Below are positions 18,065 through 26,476 of a stretch of 64,000 nt of DNA, one piece after another (the first letter of the stretch is position 1; the number at the start of each line of letters is the position of its first letter). The DNA comes from Amycolatopsis iheyensis. GTDB taxonomy: Bacteria; Actinomycetota; Actinomycetes; Mycobacteriales; Pseudonocardiaceae. A program made the position numbers and the translations under genes. A model generated the notes under the pieces. That model had not been told where the DNA came from, did not search any database, and saw only the letters and a list, made by a program, of their open reading frames with translations. Location of the stretch: contig NZ_JAMXQV010000018.1 of assembly GCF_024703995.1 (NCBI RefSeq), forward strand, positions 1 through 64,000. Reading direction: 5' to 3'.

Positions 18065-18409
18065 ATGAATTCCAATCTTCGCCGCGTCGCGGCGATTGCT
18101 GCTGCGGCGGTATCGATTTTCACAATGACCGCAGCAACCGCACAAGCAGGAACGGAATCGGTCAATCTCTGTTCTGAGAGCAGATTCTGCATGTGGCATT
18201 TCGCTGACGGCACCGGCTACCCGGATAGCTCTACGATCGGGCGCCCGCTCAAGTGCATTGACACGGCCGAATATCAGCTCGCGTACAACCGCCAAAGTCA
18301 GGCCGTCCGGGTGTGGAAGTACAACAACTGCACGGGCGACTCGGCAGTGGTGTTTCCTGGAGCGATCTTCACCCCACAGGGCTGGACCATCGACGCCATT
18401 TCTCCCTGA
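18065..18409 (+). CDS. Small secreted Cys-containing protein, peptidase-inhibitor-I36-like
   Basis: 114 residues with a signal peptide (MNSNLRRVAAIAAAAVSIFT to TAQAG, cleavage likely near residue 28). The mature part starts ESVNLCSESRFCMWHFADGT, with further Cys at LKCIDT and YNNCTGD, so two disulfides are likely. CSESRFCMW resembles the 'C...G.fC.w....' start of the actinobacterial I36 (SMI) family. The gene is clearly less GC-rich than its neighbours, including its 5' flank 17990-18060. That may mean recent transfer or relaxed codon selection. GAGGG stands close to ATG 18065. Confidence 0.55.
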   Translation: MNSNLRRVAAIAAAAVSIFTMTAATAQAGTESVNLCSESRFCMWHFADGTGYPDSSTIGRPLKCIDTAEYQLAYNRQSQAVRVWKYNNCTGDSAVVFPGAIFTPQGWTIDAISP

Positions 18410-18429
18410 ACGCAAACGACGTGACTGAA

Positions 18430-18466
18430 GCTGTGGGGGCATCCTCCGCGAGGATTCCCCCACAGC
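18430..18466. terminator. Two-way hairpin terminator
   Basis: Outer arms GCTGTGGGGG/CCCCCACAGC enclose inner arms ATCCTC/GAGGAT with loop CGC. It lies between convergent genes ending at 18409 and 18471. Confidence 0.8.
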
Positions 18467-18470
18467 CGAA

Positions 18471-19250
18471 TCAGTCAGCCGTCTTGACGCACATCGTCGT
18501 CGCCGGCTCCGGGTAGATCGCGACGCGGGTGGCTTCGGTGCCCTCGCAGACACTCTCGCTCGCCTGGCCTTCGACGACCTTTACGAGCTCGGCGTCCTTG
18601 GTCGGGTCGGTGCACGCGACCTTCTGGTAGCCCTTGGTCTTCGACGAGAAGTTGGCCAGGCAGTCACCTTGCTTGGCGTTGATCATCAGGCACAGCTTGT
18701 ACGAGCTGCGGCCACTGACCGAGTACGTGTCGTAGCCGGCTTCGGAGCCGCCCGGGCACTCGTCGCTGGAGCTCTCGAGCTTCGCGCCGATCTTGACGTT
18801 GGCCTTCGGGTCGTTGCAGTCGGCCTTCGCCGGGTCGTCGCCGCCCCGGGTGAACTCGGTGATGCTCAGGCAGTCACCCGCGTTCGAGGTGGCCGGCGAC
18901 TGCGCGAAGGAGACGATCCCCACGATCACGAGGCCGATGACCACGATCGCGCCGATCGCGCCGACGATCAGCCGGGCGGCCATCGACTTCTTCGGCGGCG
19001 CGGGCGGCGCCGGCGGGAAGCCGGGCTGGCCGGGCGGCGGGAACTGGCCGGGCGGCGGGCCGAACTGGCCGGGCTGACCCTGCGGCGGGGCACCGAACTG
19101 TCCCGGCTGGCCCTGCGGCGGGGTCCCGGGCGCGGCGCCGAACTGTCCCGGCTGGCCGAACTGCTGCGGCTGGCCGCCCGGAGGCGGTCCGTACGGATCG
19201 GGCTGACCCACCGGCTGCTGGCCCCCGGGGGCCGGAGGGGGAACGCTCAC
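18471..19250 (-). CDS. Pro/Gly/Gln-rich single-pass protein with Cys-rich outer domain (LppU/SCO3897-like)
   Basis: 259 residues from GTG 19250 (GAGG seven bases upstream). Residues 1-~95 are a cytoplasmic low-complexity tail with repeats of GQPGQFGAPPQ; one helix (LIVGAIGAIVVIGLVIVGIV) follows; residues ~130-259 are an outside domain with regularly placed Cys residues (GDCLSITEF, KADCNDP, DECPGG, YKLCLMINAKQGDCL, VACTDP, ESVCEG, TMCVKTAD). The GDC...C.DP...C pattern is that of LppU-like actinobacterial proteins, of unknown function. A cell-envelope role is likely. Confidence 0.6.
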   Translation of the reverse strand: MSVPPPAPGGQQPVGQPDPYGPPPGGQPQQFGQPGQFGAAPGTPPQGQPGQFGAPPQGQPGQFGPPPGQFPPPGQPGFPPAPPAPPKKSMAARLIVGAIGAIVVIGLVIVGIVSFAQSPATSNAGDCLSITEFTRGGDDPAKADCNDPKANVKIGAKLESSSDECPGGSEAGYDTYSVSGRSSYKLCLMINAKQGDCLANFSSKTKGYQKVACTDPTKDAELVKVVEGQASESVCEGTEATRVAIYPEPATTMCVKTAD

Positions 19251-19354
19251 TGTGAACCTCACACATGTGAAATGAAGAACCGACCGGCACATCAAACACG
19301 CAGGGTGAGCACGGACCGCAGCGGGGTCCTCATATGCACTAATTACCCACAGAA

Positions 19355-19383
19355 AAGGCGCCCCGTTGATTACGGAGCGCCTT
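19355..19383 (-). terminator. Hairpin terminator after the Bax-inhibitor gene
   Basis: Twelve-base arms AAGGCGCCCCGT/ACGGAGCGCCTT with one mismatch and loop TGATT, 23 bases beyond the leftward gene's stop; AT-rich DNA follows on its left. Confidence 0.7.
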
Positions 19384-19405
19384 CACTGAGAGACTGTGAG
19401 CCAAG

Positions 19406-20239
19406 CTACTCACGAAGGTAGGACAGCAGCCGCAGGATCTCCAGGTACAGCCAGACCAGCGTGGTCATCAGGCCGAACGCGGTGTACCAGGCCCACTTCG
19501 ACGGCATGCCGGCGCGGATCATCCGGTCGGCCTGGTCGAAGTCGAGCAGGAAGCTGAAGGCCGCGATGCCGATGCAGACGATGCTGAAGACGATCGCGAG
19601 CGGGCCGCCGCCGCGCAGCGGGTTGAAGTCGAAGGCCAGCGACGCGATCAGGTTGAACAGCATCAGGACCGCGACACCGACCACGGCGCCGACGATCCAC
19701 TTGGTCAGCTTCGGCGTGACCTTGACCGCGCCGGTCTTGTAGACCACCAGCATCCCGATGAAGACGCCGGCGGTGCCGATGATCGCCTGCAGCGCGATGC
19801 CGTGGTAGACCGCTTCGAACACGCCGCTCAGCGCGCCGAGGAAGAGGCCTTCGGCGGCGGAGTAGGCCAGCGTCAGCGGGCCGCTCGGCTTCTGCTTGAA
19901 GATGATCACCAGCGAGATGACGAGCCCGACGACCAGGCCGCCGATCATCGCGCCGATCAGCGCGCCGGGGAGCCGGCCGGTCTCGGCGATGGAGGTCTGG
20001 GCCCAGATCCCGGTGATGATGCCGACGACGAGCGCGACGCCGAGGCTCATGCCGGTCTTGATGACGACGTCGTCCACGGTCATCGGGCGGTCGCCCTCGC
20101 CGGAGGTGACCTGCCCGGGGCCGTACCCGGGCGCGCCGCCCTGGGTCTGGTCGAAGCCCACCGGGGGCCCGTACTGCCCATACGTCTGGGTTCCGCCTCG
20201 GGGCAGGTTGCGGAACGCCGGGTTGCTACTGGAACGCAC
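19406..20239 (-). CDS. Bax inhibitor-1/YccA-family membrane protein
   Basis: 277 residues with a ~75-residue disordered cytoplasmic N-terminus (VRSSSNPAFRNLPRGGTQTY) and seven membrane segments, among them GALIGAMIGGLVVGLVISLV, ALQAIIGTAGVFIGMLVVYK and IVFSIVCIGIAAFSFLLDFD. The last holds the conserved Asp pair region (LDFDQADRMI) of the family's pH-sensitive calcium leak. GTG 20239 is chosen because a perfect AGGAGG lies five bases upstream; the open frame to 20308 lacks such a site. It probably acts as an ion leak/stress protein. A 13-bp dyad 75 bp upstream suggests repressor control. Confidence 0.85.
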   Translation of the reverse strand: MRSSSNPAFRNLPRGGTQTYGQYGPPVGFDQTQGGAPGYGPGQVTSGEGDRPMTVDDVVIKTGMSLGVALVVGIITGIWAQTSIAETGRLPGALIGAMIGGLVVGLVISLVIIFKQKPSGPLTLAYSAAEGLFLGALSGVFEAVYHGIALQAIIGTAGVFIGMLVVYKTGAVKVTPKLTKWIVGAVVGVAVLMLFNLIASLAFDFNPLRGGGPLAIVFSIVCIGIAAFSFLLDFDQADRMIRAGMPSKWAWYTAFGLMTTLVWLYLEILRLLSYLRE

Positions 20240-20313
20240 CTGATCCTCCTGGATCTGCTGCTTCGTGGATCGACGCTGCATCGGGTTCAACGACCGCCGG
20301 GCACGCACGGTTC

Positions 20314-20343
20314 CCGTCGAGTAAAGACGACTTTACTCGACGG
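20314..20343. promoter_or_regulatory. Perfect 13-bp dyad upstream of the Bax-inhibitor gene
   Basis: CCGTCGAGTAAAG-ACGA-CTTTACTCGACGG. It is a low-GC dyad in a very GC-rich gap, 75 bp before the GTG start. It is either an operator for a dimeric regulator or a leader hairpin; it is not at a gene end, so a terminator is unlikely. Confidence 0.55.
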
Positions 20344-20559
20344 CGGGCCACCGGCCACGTCGGACACGGTAGGCGAGCGGGCGCACGACCGTTCAGCCGC
20401 AGCCACCCGAAGAGCGGTAGACAGCCCAACCCGGTTCGAGCGACGCTCACCTGGCGTGTCCGGACGTTCACCGAACGCGCGTCGGGGAGTTGATCAATCG
20501 TGTGACCTGCGGAGACGCACCGGCGTCGCCGCACGTCCCGACGGAGGGGCCTGCACACC

Positions 20560-21972
20560 ATGAGGTGGTCAACCCGCTCGCGCGCGCTCGTCGGCCTGGT
20601 CGCCACCGCGCTGCTGGGCCTGCTGTCGGTGGCGCCCGCGGCGTCCGCGGACTCCCAGCGTGGCATCGGTCACCTCATCGAGGGACAGCCCGGCACGGGC
20701 CAGGACTGGCTGGGGTCCTACGTCGTCGGCGGGCAGCAGGTCTTCTGCGTGAGCTTCCAGCTCACCGCGCCCGACACCGGCGAGGTGTACAAGCCGGGCG
20801 ACGAGCTGCTCACGAAGTGGGGCACGAAGCTCCCCGCCGACCAGGCGGCGAACATCTCGTACCTGCTGCTGCGCTACGGCGGCACGAAGGAGCCGGACGA
20901 CGCGGCCGCGCTCGCGCACCTGCTGCACTCCTGGACGGCGGCGCCGCGCACACCCGCCGACCTCGTCGCGTCCCTGCCGCCGGACAAGATCGCCTACGAC
21001 GCGCCGCGGCACCTGGCGAACCTGCCGGCCGGCGCCCGGGCGGCCGTCGAGCGGCTGCGGACCGAGGCCGAGACCAACCGCGGCCCGTGGACCGCGTCGG
21101 TGACCACGCCGAAGGCGCCGCAGTACCCGGGCGAGGCCGCCGAGTGGACGGTCACCGTGACGAACGCCAAGGGCAAGGGCGTCCCCGACGTCCCGGTGAA
21201 GCTGACGGCGACCGACGGGACGCTCGGCGACACCGCCACCGCCGGGAACGCGAGCCCGCCGGGCGGCGGGGCCTCGCTCACGACCGACGCGGACGGCACG
21301 GTGCGCGTGAAGCTGACGCCGGACGGCGCGCGGCCGAAGCTGGTGGCGTCGCTGTCCGCGCCGGCCGACCGGCCGTACGTGCGGGTGCCGGTCGACACGG
21401 CGAAGCAGCGCGTCGTCTCCACCGGCGGGGAGAAGGAGCTGACGGCGCAGGGTGTCGTGAACGTCGCCAAGCCGGGCCGGGCGCAGGTGACGAAGACCGA
21501 CGCGAACACGGGCAAGGGTGTCGGCGGCGCGGTCCTGCGCATCACGGGCAAGGACAAGACGGCGGCCGCGCTGGCCCAGGACGGCAAGCCGCTCGTCGGC
21601 GCCGACGGCAAGCCGGCCGTGGTGACCACCGACGGCGCGACCGGCGCCGTGACGGTCGAGAACCTGCGTGCGCCGCAGGAGATCTGCGTGGTGGAGGCGA
21701 GCCCGCCACCGGGCTACACGAACGCGTACGACCCGGCGAACCCGCCGTCGGCGTGCGGCATGGTGAAGCCGGGCGAGACGCTGGCGCTGACGGTGTCGAA
21801 CAAGCCGAACGAGGTCCCCCGCGCGATCCCGGCGGGCGATCGGCCGGTGGCGCAGGCACGCGGGGTGGTGGAGACGAGTTATTCGGCGCCGGGGCTGGCC
21901 GGGCTCGGGTTGCTGGTGCTGCTGGGCGCCGGCCTGGTCGGCTTCGCCGCGCGGCGGGCTTCGCGGCGGTAG
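20560..21972 (+). CDS. Surface-anchored adhesin-like protein with thioester-domain-like and prealbumin-like regions
   Basis: 470 residues with a signal peptide ending PAASADSQ, then a ~130-residue domain (VVGGQQVFCVSFQLTAPDTG ... ISYLLLRYGG ... ALAHLLHSW) shaped like a TQXA thioester domain. Where the thioester Gln motif TQxAVW is expected, it reads AHLLHSW. Next are an Ig-like domain (SVTTPKAPQYPGEAAEWTVT) and an SpaA/Cna-B-like domain (AQVTKTDANTGKGVGGAVLR ... ICVVEASPPPGYTNAYDPAN). The C-terminus has a helix (GLAGLGLLVLLGAGLVGFAA) and RRASRR, the shape of a sortase signal, but no LPXTG or LAXTG is seen. The sortase gene follows 7 bp later, so this protein is its probable substrate. Confidence 0.65.
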   Translation: MRWSTRSRALVGLVATALLGLLSVAPAASADSQRGIGHLIEGQPGTGQDWLGSYVVGGQQVFCVSFQLTAPDTGEVYKPGDELLTKWGTKLPADQAANISYLLLRYGGTKEPDDAAALAHLLHSWTAAPRTPADLVASLPPDKIAYDAPRHLANLPAGARAAVERLRTEAETNRGPWTASVTTPKAPQYPGEAAEWTVTVTNAKGKGVPDVPVKLTATDGTLGDTATAGNASPPGGGASLTTDADGTVRVKLTPDGARPKLVASLSAPADRPYVRVPVDTAKQRVVSTGGEKELTAQGVVNVAKPGRAQVTKTDANTGKGVGGAVLRITGKDKTAAALAQDGKPLVGADGKPAVVTTDGATGAVTVENLRAPQEICVVEASPPPGYTNAYDPANPPSACGMVKPGETLALTVSNKPNEVPRAIPAGDRPVAQARGVVETSYSAPGLAGLGLLVLLGAGLVGFAARRASRR

Positions 21973-21979
21973 GAGCGGC

Positions 21980-22897
21980 ATGGCGCGGAGGGACTGGCAG
22001 GACGACAGCTGGTTCGTCGACGAGTGGCAGCACGGCGACCGGCAGGTCGGTGACGCCTGGCCGGCTGCTGAGGGTGGCGGGCATGGGGAAGACGGGGTCT
22101 GGCAGATCGATGACGCCCGGCCACCCGACGACACCTGGCTGGCCGCCGAAGGCGGGCCGGGCGGCAACCCCCGGCAAACCGGCCCAAAGGACATCCGCCG
22201 ACCCGCTCCGAAAGCCGGCCGCGCCCGGCTCCTCGTCGGCTTCGCCCTCGGGGTCGTGACCGTGCTCGCCGCCCAGTTCGGCTCCTCCGCGCTCACCTCA
22301 CCGCCCGTCGCGGTCGTGGCCGGCACCGCCGTCCCCGCCGCGGGGGCCGCCGCACCCAAAGCCGCGCCGCCGGTCCCCACCACCACGACCACCGCGCCCG
22401 CGGCCCCCGCCGCCGCCACGCCGTCGTCAACCACAACGAAGCCGCCACCTCCGCCACCCCAGCCACGCGGCACCGTCCGGCTGCCCGGCGGCGGCACCGC
22501 GACCCTCGTCCGCGAGGACCTCGGCCCCGGCGGCGAACTCCCGATCCCGGCCGACCTCGGGCAGGCGACCTGGTGGGGCGCCGACCTCGACGCCGCCGGT
22601 GGGGCCAGTGTCTTCGCCGGGCACGTGAACTGGCGGGGCGCCACCGGCCCGTTCGCGGAGCTGTGGGCCGACCGGGCCGGCGCCGACGTGACCATTGTGG
22701 ACAGTGCGGGCAAGACCTGGCGCTACCGGATCTCCCAGCTGGTCACCGTGCACAAGGACGACCTGCCCGCGCGCGCCGACGACCTCTTCGGCCAGTCCGG
22801 CCCGCACCGCGTCGTGCTGGTGACGTGCGGTGGCCGCTGGGTCGGCGGCTCGGACGGCTACGAGGAGAACCGCGTCGTCATCGCGGACCCCGCCTAA
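21980..22897 (+). CDS. Sortase (class E/F-like transpeptidase)
   Basis: 305 residues. A charged cytoplasmic N-terminus of ~75 residues rich in D/W (RRDWQDDSWFVDEWQHGDRQ), one membrane helix (LLVGFALGVVTVLAAQFG), a Pro/Ala/Thr linker, and a catalytic domain with the His in SVFAGHVNW, the Cys in VVLVTCGGRW and the Arg in GYEENRVV. It cleaves a sorting signal and links proteins to the cell wall or to each other. Catalytic spacing fits the short actinobacterial class F more than class E. It is translationally close to the upstream adhesin gene (stop 21972). Confidence 0.85.
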   Translation: MARRDWQDDSWFVDEWQHGDRQVGDAWPAAEGGGHGEDGVWQIDDARPPDDTWLAAEGGPGGNPRQTGPKDIRRPAPKAGRARLLVGFALGVVTVLAAQFGSSALTSPPVAVVAGTAVPAAGAAAPKAAPPVPTTTTTAPAAPAAATPSSTTTKPPPPPPQPRGTVRLPGGGTATLVREDLGPGGELPIPADLGQATWWGADLDAAGGASVFAGHVNWRGATGPFAELWADRAGADVTIVDSAGKTWRYRISQLVTVHKDDLPARADDLFGQSGPHRVVLVTCGGRWVGGSDGYEENRVVIADPA

Positions 22898-22997
22898 GTT
22901 ACCCGTGAGTAACTTCACGTCCCGCCACGGTGGTCACTGACGGCCATATGCAGCAGAATGCCCAGGGTCAGGCGATGCGGCGAGAGGTGAGAAGACG

Positions 22998-24992
22998 ATG
23001 GCGACGTTCTTGGTGACCGGGGCGACCGGACTGATCGGGCGCCAGTTCACCCGGCTGCTGCTCTCCCGCCCCGAAGACGACCGCGTCGCGCTGCTGGTCC
23101 GCGCGTCGAGCAAGGCCCGGCTGGCCGCACTCGTCGACCAGTGGCCGCACTCCGACCGCGTCACGCTGGTCACCGGCGACCTCGGGGAACCGCTGCTCGG
23201 CGTGTCCGAAGAGGACCGCGGCGAGCTGCGCGGGCACGTCGACCACGTCGTCCACCTCGCCGCGCTCTACGACCTCACCGCCGACGACGACGAAAGCATC
23301 AAGGCCAACGTGGACGGCACGCGCGCCGTCGTCGACCTCGCCGCCGACCTGCGGGCCGGCTGCCTGCACCACGTGTCGTCGGTCGCCGTCGCGGGTGACC
23401 ACGAAGGCATCTTCACCGAGGAGATGTTCGACGCCGGGCAGCGGCTCGTCACGCCGTACCACCGGACGAAGTTCGAGGCCGAGAAGATCGTCCGCGAGCA
23501 GGACGAGGTGCCGTGGCGGGTGTACCGGCCGGCCGTCGTCGTCGGGCACTCCGAGACCGGCGAGATGGACAAGATCGACGGCCCGTACTACCTCTTCCCC
23601 GCGATCAACCGGCTCGCCGGGCTGCCGGACGTGCTGCCGATCGTCGGGCCGGACCTCGGCGACACCAACATCGTCCCGGTCGACTACGTCGCGAAGGCGC
23701 TGCTGGAGCTGGTGGTCAAGCCGGGTCTCGACGGCCGCGCCTTCCACCTCGTCAACCCCGAGCCGCAGCCGGTCGTCTCCGTCTACAACGCCTTCGCGAA
23801 GGCCGCGGGCGCGCCGACGATCACCGCGCAGCTCGGCGAAGGCCTGTCGAAGCGGATCGTCGGGCTGGTCAAGCTGACCGAGCACATCCCCGGCGTCACC
23901 ATCGCCCGCGACGCCGTCATGGAGCGCTTCGGCATCCCGCCGGTGCTGCTGGAGACCATGGCGTTCCCGTCGGTGTTCTCCTCGGCCGAGACGCGCAAGG
24001 CCCTCGCCGGCAACGTCGACGTGCCGCGGCTGGAGGAGTACGCGCCGACGCTGTGGCGCTACTGGCGTGAGCACCTCGACCCGTTCCGCGCGCGCAAGCA
24101 CGGGCCGCGCGGTGAGCTCGACGGCCGCCGCGTGATCATCACCGGCGCGTCGTCGGGCATCGGGCGCGCGGCGGCGTTGAAGGTCGCCGCCGCGGGCGGG
24201 GTGCCGTTGCTCGTCGCACGGCGCCGGCACGAGCTGGAAGAGGTCCGCGACGAGATCGTCGCCGCCGGCGGCACGGCGTCGGTCTACCCGGCCGACCTGA
24301 CCGACGAGGACTCGGTGCGCAAGGCCGTCGACGCGATGCTGGCCGAGCATGGCCGGATCGACATGCTGGTCAACAACGCCGGCCGGTCGATCCGCCGGTC
24401 GATCAAGCTGTCCTACGACCGGATGCACGACTACGAGCGCGCGATGGCGATCAACTACTTCGGCGCGGTCCGGCTGATCCTCGCGGTGCTGCCGCACATG
24501 TCGGAGCGGAAGTTCGGGCACATCGTGAACGTGTCGTCGATCGGCGTGCAGGGCATCGCGCCGCGCTTCTCGGCGTACGCGGCGTCGAAGGCGGCGCTGG
24601 ACTACTTCTCGCGGATCGCGGCGACCGAGACGCACGGCGACGGGATCACGTTCACCACCATCCACATGCCGCTGGTGCGCACGCCGATGATCCGGCCGAC
24701 GAAGATCTACGACGCGTTCCCGACGAAGTCGCCGGAGCAGGCGGCGGACATGGTCATGACGGCGCTGGTCGAGCGGCCCAAGCACATCGGGACGCCGGCC
24801 GGGCAGGCGATCGGGCTGGCCTACACGCTCACGCCGGGCCTCACCGACGCCGTCGCGTACCAGGGTTTCCGGATCTTCCCGGACTCGGCCGCGGCGGGTG
24901 GTTCGGGCGGGCTCAAGATCGGGCGTGGCGAGAAACACCTCTCGCGCGCGGCGATGGCGCTCGCGCGGCTGTCCCGTGGCTTTCACTGGTGA
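22998..24992 (+). CDS. Two-domain reductase: thioester-reductase-like NAD-binding domain plus short-chain dehydrogenase
   Basis: 664 residues. The N-terminal half is an extended SDR (FLVTGATGLIGRQFTRLLLS, YHRTKFEAE as the Y..K motif) of the NAD_binding_4/fatty-acyl reductase type. A linker at ~360 leads to a classical SDR: VIITGASSGIGRAAALKVAA, LVNNAGRSIRRSI, catalytic Ser in IVNVSSIGVQGI and YAASKAALDYF. Known relatives in mycobacteria (Acr1/Rv3391 type) reduce fatty acyl-CoA or acyl-ACP to aldehyde and alcohol, so a lipid or wax role is likely. RBS GAGAGGTGAGAAG precedes ATG 22998. Monocistronic. Confidence 0.75.
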   Translation: MATFLVTGATGLIGRQFTRLLLSRPEDDRVALLVRASSKARLAALVDQWPHSDRVTLVTGDLGEPLLGVSEEDRGELRGHVDHVVHLAALYDLTADDDESIKANVDGTRAVVDLAADLRAGCLHHVSSVAVAGDHEGIFTEEMFDAGQRLVTPYHRTKFEAEKIVREQDEVPWRVYRPAVVVGHSETGEMDKIDGPYYLFPAINRLAGLPDVLPIVGPDLGDTNIVPVDYVAKALLELVVKPGLDGRAFHLVNPEPQPVVSVYNAFAKAAGAPTITAQLGEGLSKRIVGLVKLTEHIPGVTIARDAVMERFGIPPVLLETMAFPSVFSSAETRKALAGNVDVPRLEEYAPTLWRYWREHLDPFRARKHGPRGELDGRRVIITGASSGIGRAAALKVAAAGGVPLLVARRRHELEEVRDEIVAAGGTASVYPADLTDEDSVRKAVDAMLAEHGRIDMLVNNAGRSIRRSIKLSYDRMHDYERAMAINYFGAVRLILAVLPHMSERKFGHIVNVSSIGVQGIAPRFSAYAASKAALDYFSRIAATETHGDGITFTTIHMPLVRTPMIRPTKIYDAFPTKSPEQAADMVMTALVERPKHIGTPAGQAIGLAYTLTPGLTDAVAYQGFRIFPDSAAAGGSGGLKIGRGEKHLSRAAMALARLSRGFHW

Positions 24993-25108
24993 CTCAGCGT
25001 TTTCCGGGTACGGCCGTTCCGGCGACTCGCCGCCGGAACCGCGACACGTGTTGGTGATTTGTTAAGCCGAAGGGCGTAAGCGGACGGTGCCCGGGTACGG
25101 TCGGGCGC

Positions 25109-26248
25109 ATGGTTCCTGAGCGCGACCCCGCCGCAAGCGCCCTCAACGGCCTCCTCCCCCTCCGTCGTGAGTACACCCAGGCCTGGCACGGTTACGACCG
25201 CAACGAGGTGCGGCAGTACCTCGACCACGTCGAGGCGCAGCTGCGCCGCGTGCTGAGCGAGCGTGACGGCGCGGTGCAGCAGGCCGCGGCCGCCACCCGC
25301 GAAGCCGAGTCGATCCGTTCGCAGCTGGCTTCGCTGGAAGCGCGCGTCGAGGAGCTGAAGAAGCCGCCGGAGCGGCTCGAGGACCTCGACGAGCGGATGC
25401 AGCGCACGGTGACGCTCGCGCAGGCCCGCGCCGACGAGATCATCAAGCGCGCCGAGGCCGCCGCGGAGAAGACGTGGGCGGGCTCGACCGAGGCGTCGAC
25501 GAAGCTGCGCGAGCGGTACACGCGGCTGGTCTCGGAGCTGGACAAGCAGGCCGACCTGCTGCATTCCGAGCACGAGAGCGCGCTGGCGGAGACGCGCGCC
25601 GAGGTGCAGCGGCTGACGGTCGAGGCGGCGCAGCGGCGGGAGCTGCTCGACAACGAGGCGGAGCGGAAGCGGCGGAAGCTCGAGCGCGAGTTCGAGGCGT
25701 CGCAGGCCGCGCAGAAGGCGGCGCTGGAGAAGCACGTCGCAGATCAGCGCACGGCGAGCAAGAACCAGGCGGAGCGCCGGCTCGCGGAGGCGACGGCCGA
25801 GGCGAAGCGCCGGCTCGACGAGGCCACGGCGGAAGCCAAGCGCCGCCTCGACGAGGCGACCACGCAGGCGGCCCAGCGCACGACGGTGGCGAACCGCAAG
25901 GTCGAGCGGCTGGCGGAGATCCGCGAGCAGGCCCGCAAGAGCCTGGCGATGGCGGAGGACATCCTCAACCGCAGCGAGACCCAGCTGGCGACGCTGCCGG
26001 AGGAGGCGGTGATCCCCCAGGCGTCGAAGCTGGTGGGCGGCGACACCCCGGCCGAGTCCACGACTCCTTCGACGCCGGTGGTGCCGGTGGTCCAGCCGTC
26101 GATCCCGGCCTCGGCGAAGCCGGCCGCGAAGGCCGCGCCCGCGAAGCCGCTGAGCGCGCCCGCGAAGCCGAACGGCCCGGCGACCAAGCCCGCGAACGGC
26201 AATGGCGCGAAGCCGCTTTCGCCTTCGGGGAGCAAGCAGAGTTCCTGA
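25109..26248 (+). CDS. DivIVA-domain coiled-coil protein (Scy/FilP-like polarity or scaffold protein)
   Basis: 379 residues. Residues ~15-50 match the DivIVA N-terminal domain (LRREYTQAWHGYDRNEVRQY). A coiled coil runs from ~55 to ~290 and includes three tandem 11-residue steps of (E)ATAEAKRRLDE. The last ~70 residues are a Pro/Ala-rich tail with AKPAAKAAPAKP. Such proteins assemble at hyphal tips or septa in actinomycetes and organise wall growth. It is not the main DivIVA, which is shorter; the partner is unknown. It ends in a strong hairpin. Confidence 0.75.
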   Translation: MVPERDPAASALNGLLPLRREYTQAWHGYDRNEVRQYLDHVEAQLRRVLSERDGAVQQAAAATREAESIRSQLASLEARVEELKKPPERLEDLDERMQRTVTLAQARADEIIKRAEAAAEKTWAGSTEASTKLRERYTRLVSELDKQADLLHSEHESALAETRAEVQRLTVEAAQRRELLDNEAERKRRKLEREFEASQAAQKAALEKHVADQRTASKNQAERRLAEATAEAKRRLDEATAEAKRRLDEATTQAAQRTTVANRKVERLAEIREQARKSLAMAEDILNRSETQLATLPEEAVIPQASKLVGGDTPAESTTPSTPVVPVVQPSIPASAKPAAKAAPAKPLSAPAKPNGPATKPANGNGAKPLSPSGSKQSS

Positions 26249-26259
26249 GGTTCCGTTTT

Positions 26260-26294
26260 GGTGAAGGCCGCCTCGACTCCCGAGGCGGCCTTCA
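26260..26294 (+). terminator. Hairpin terminator after the DivIVA-like gene
   Basis: Fifteen-base perfect arms (GTGAAGGCCGCCTCG) around ACTCC, starting 12 bases after the stop. Confidence 0.85.
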
Positions 26295-26387
26295 CGGCGT
26301 TCCGGGCTGAGCAGCCCCCGAATTCCACGCTACCGGCGAGCACCGACAGTTCCGGCGCACCGGCGCGAGTTGTCCACAGCTCCGCTC

Positions 26388-26476
26388 AAGCGCCCCAATG
26401 TGGCCTTGGTTGCGTCAGACGCACCCAATGTGGCCTTCGGTGCGTCTGACGCACCGAAGGCCACATTGGGGCGCTT
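26388..26476. repeat. Compound palindromic element, copy 2
   Basis: Almost identical to copy 1; the outer flanks AAGCGCCCC and GGGGCGCTT are also complementary here. It again fills a convergent gap and touches the stop codon of the leftward amidase gene. Confidence 0.85.
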
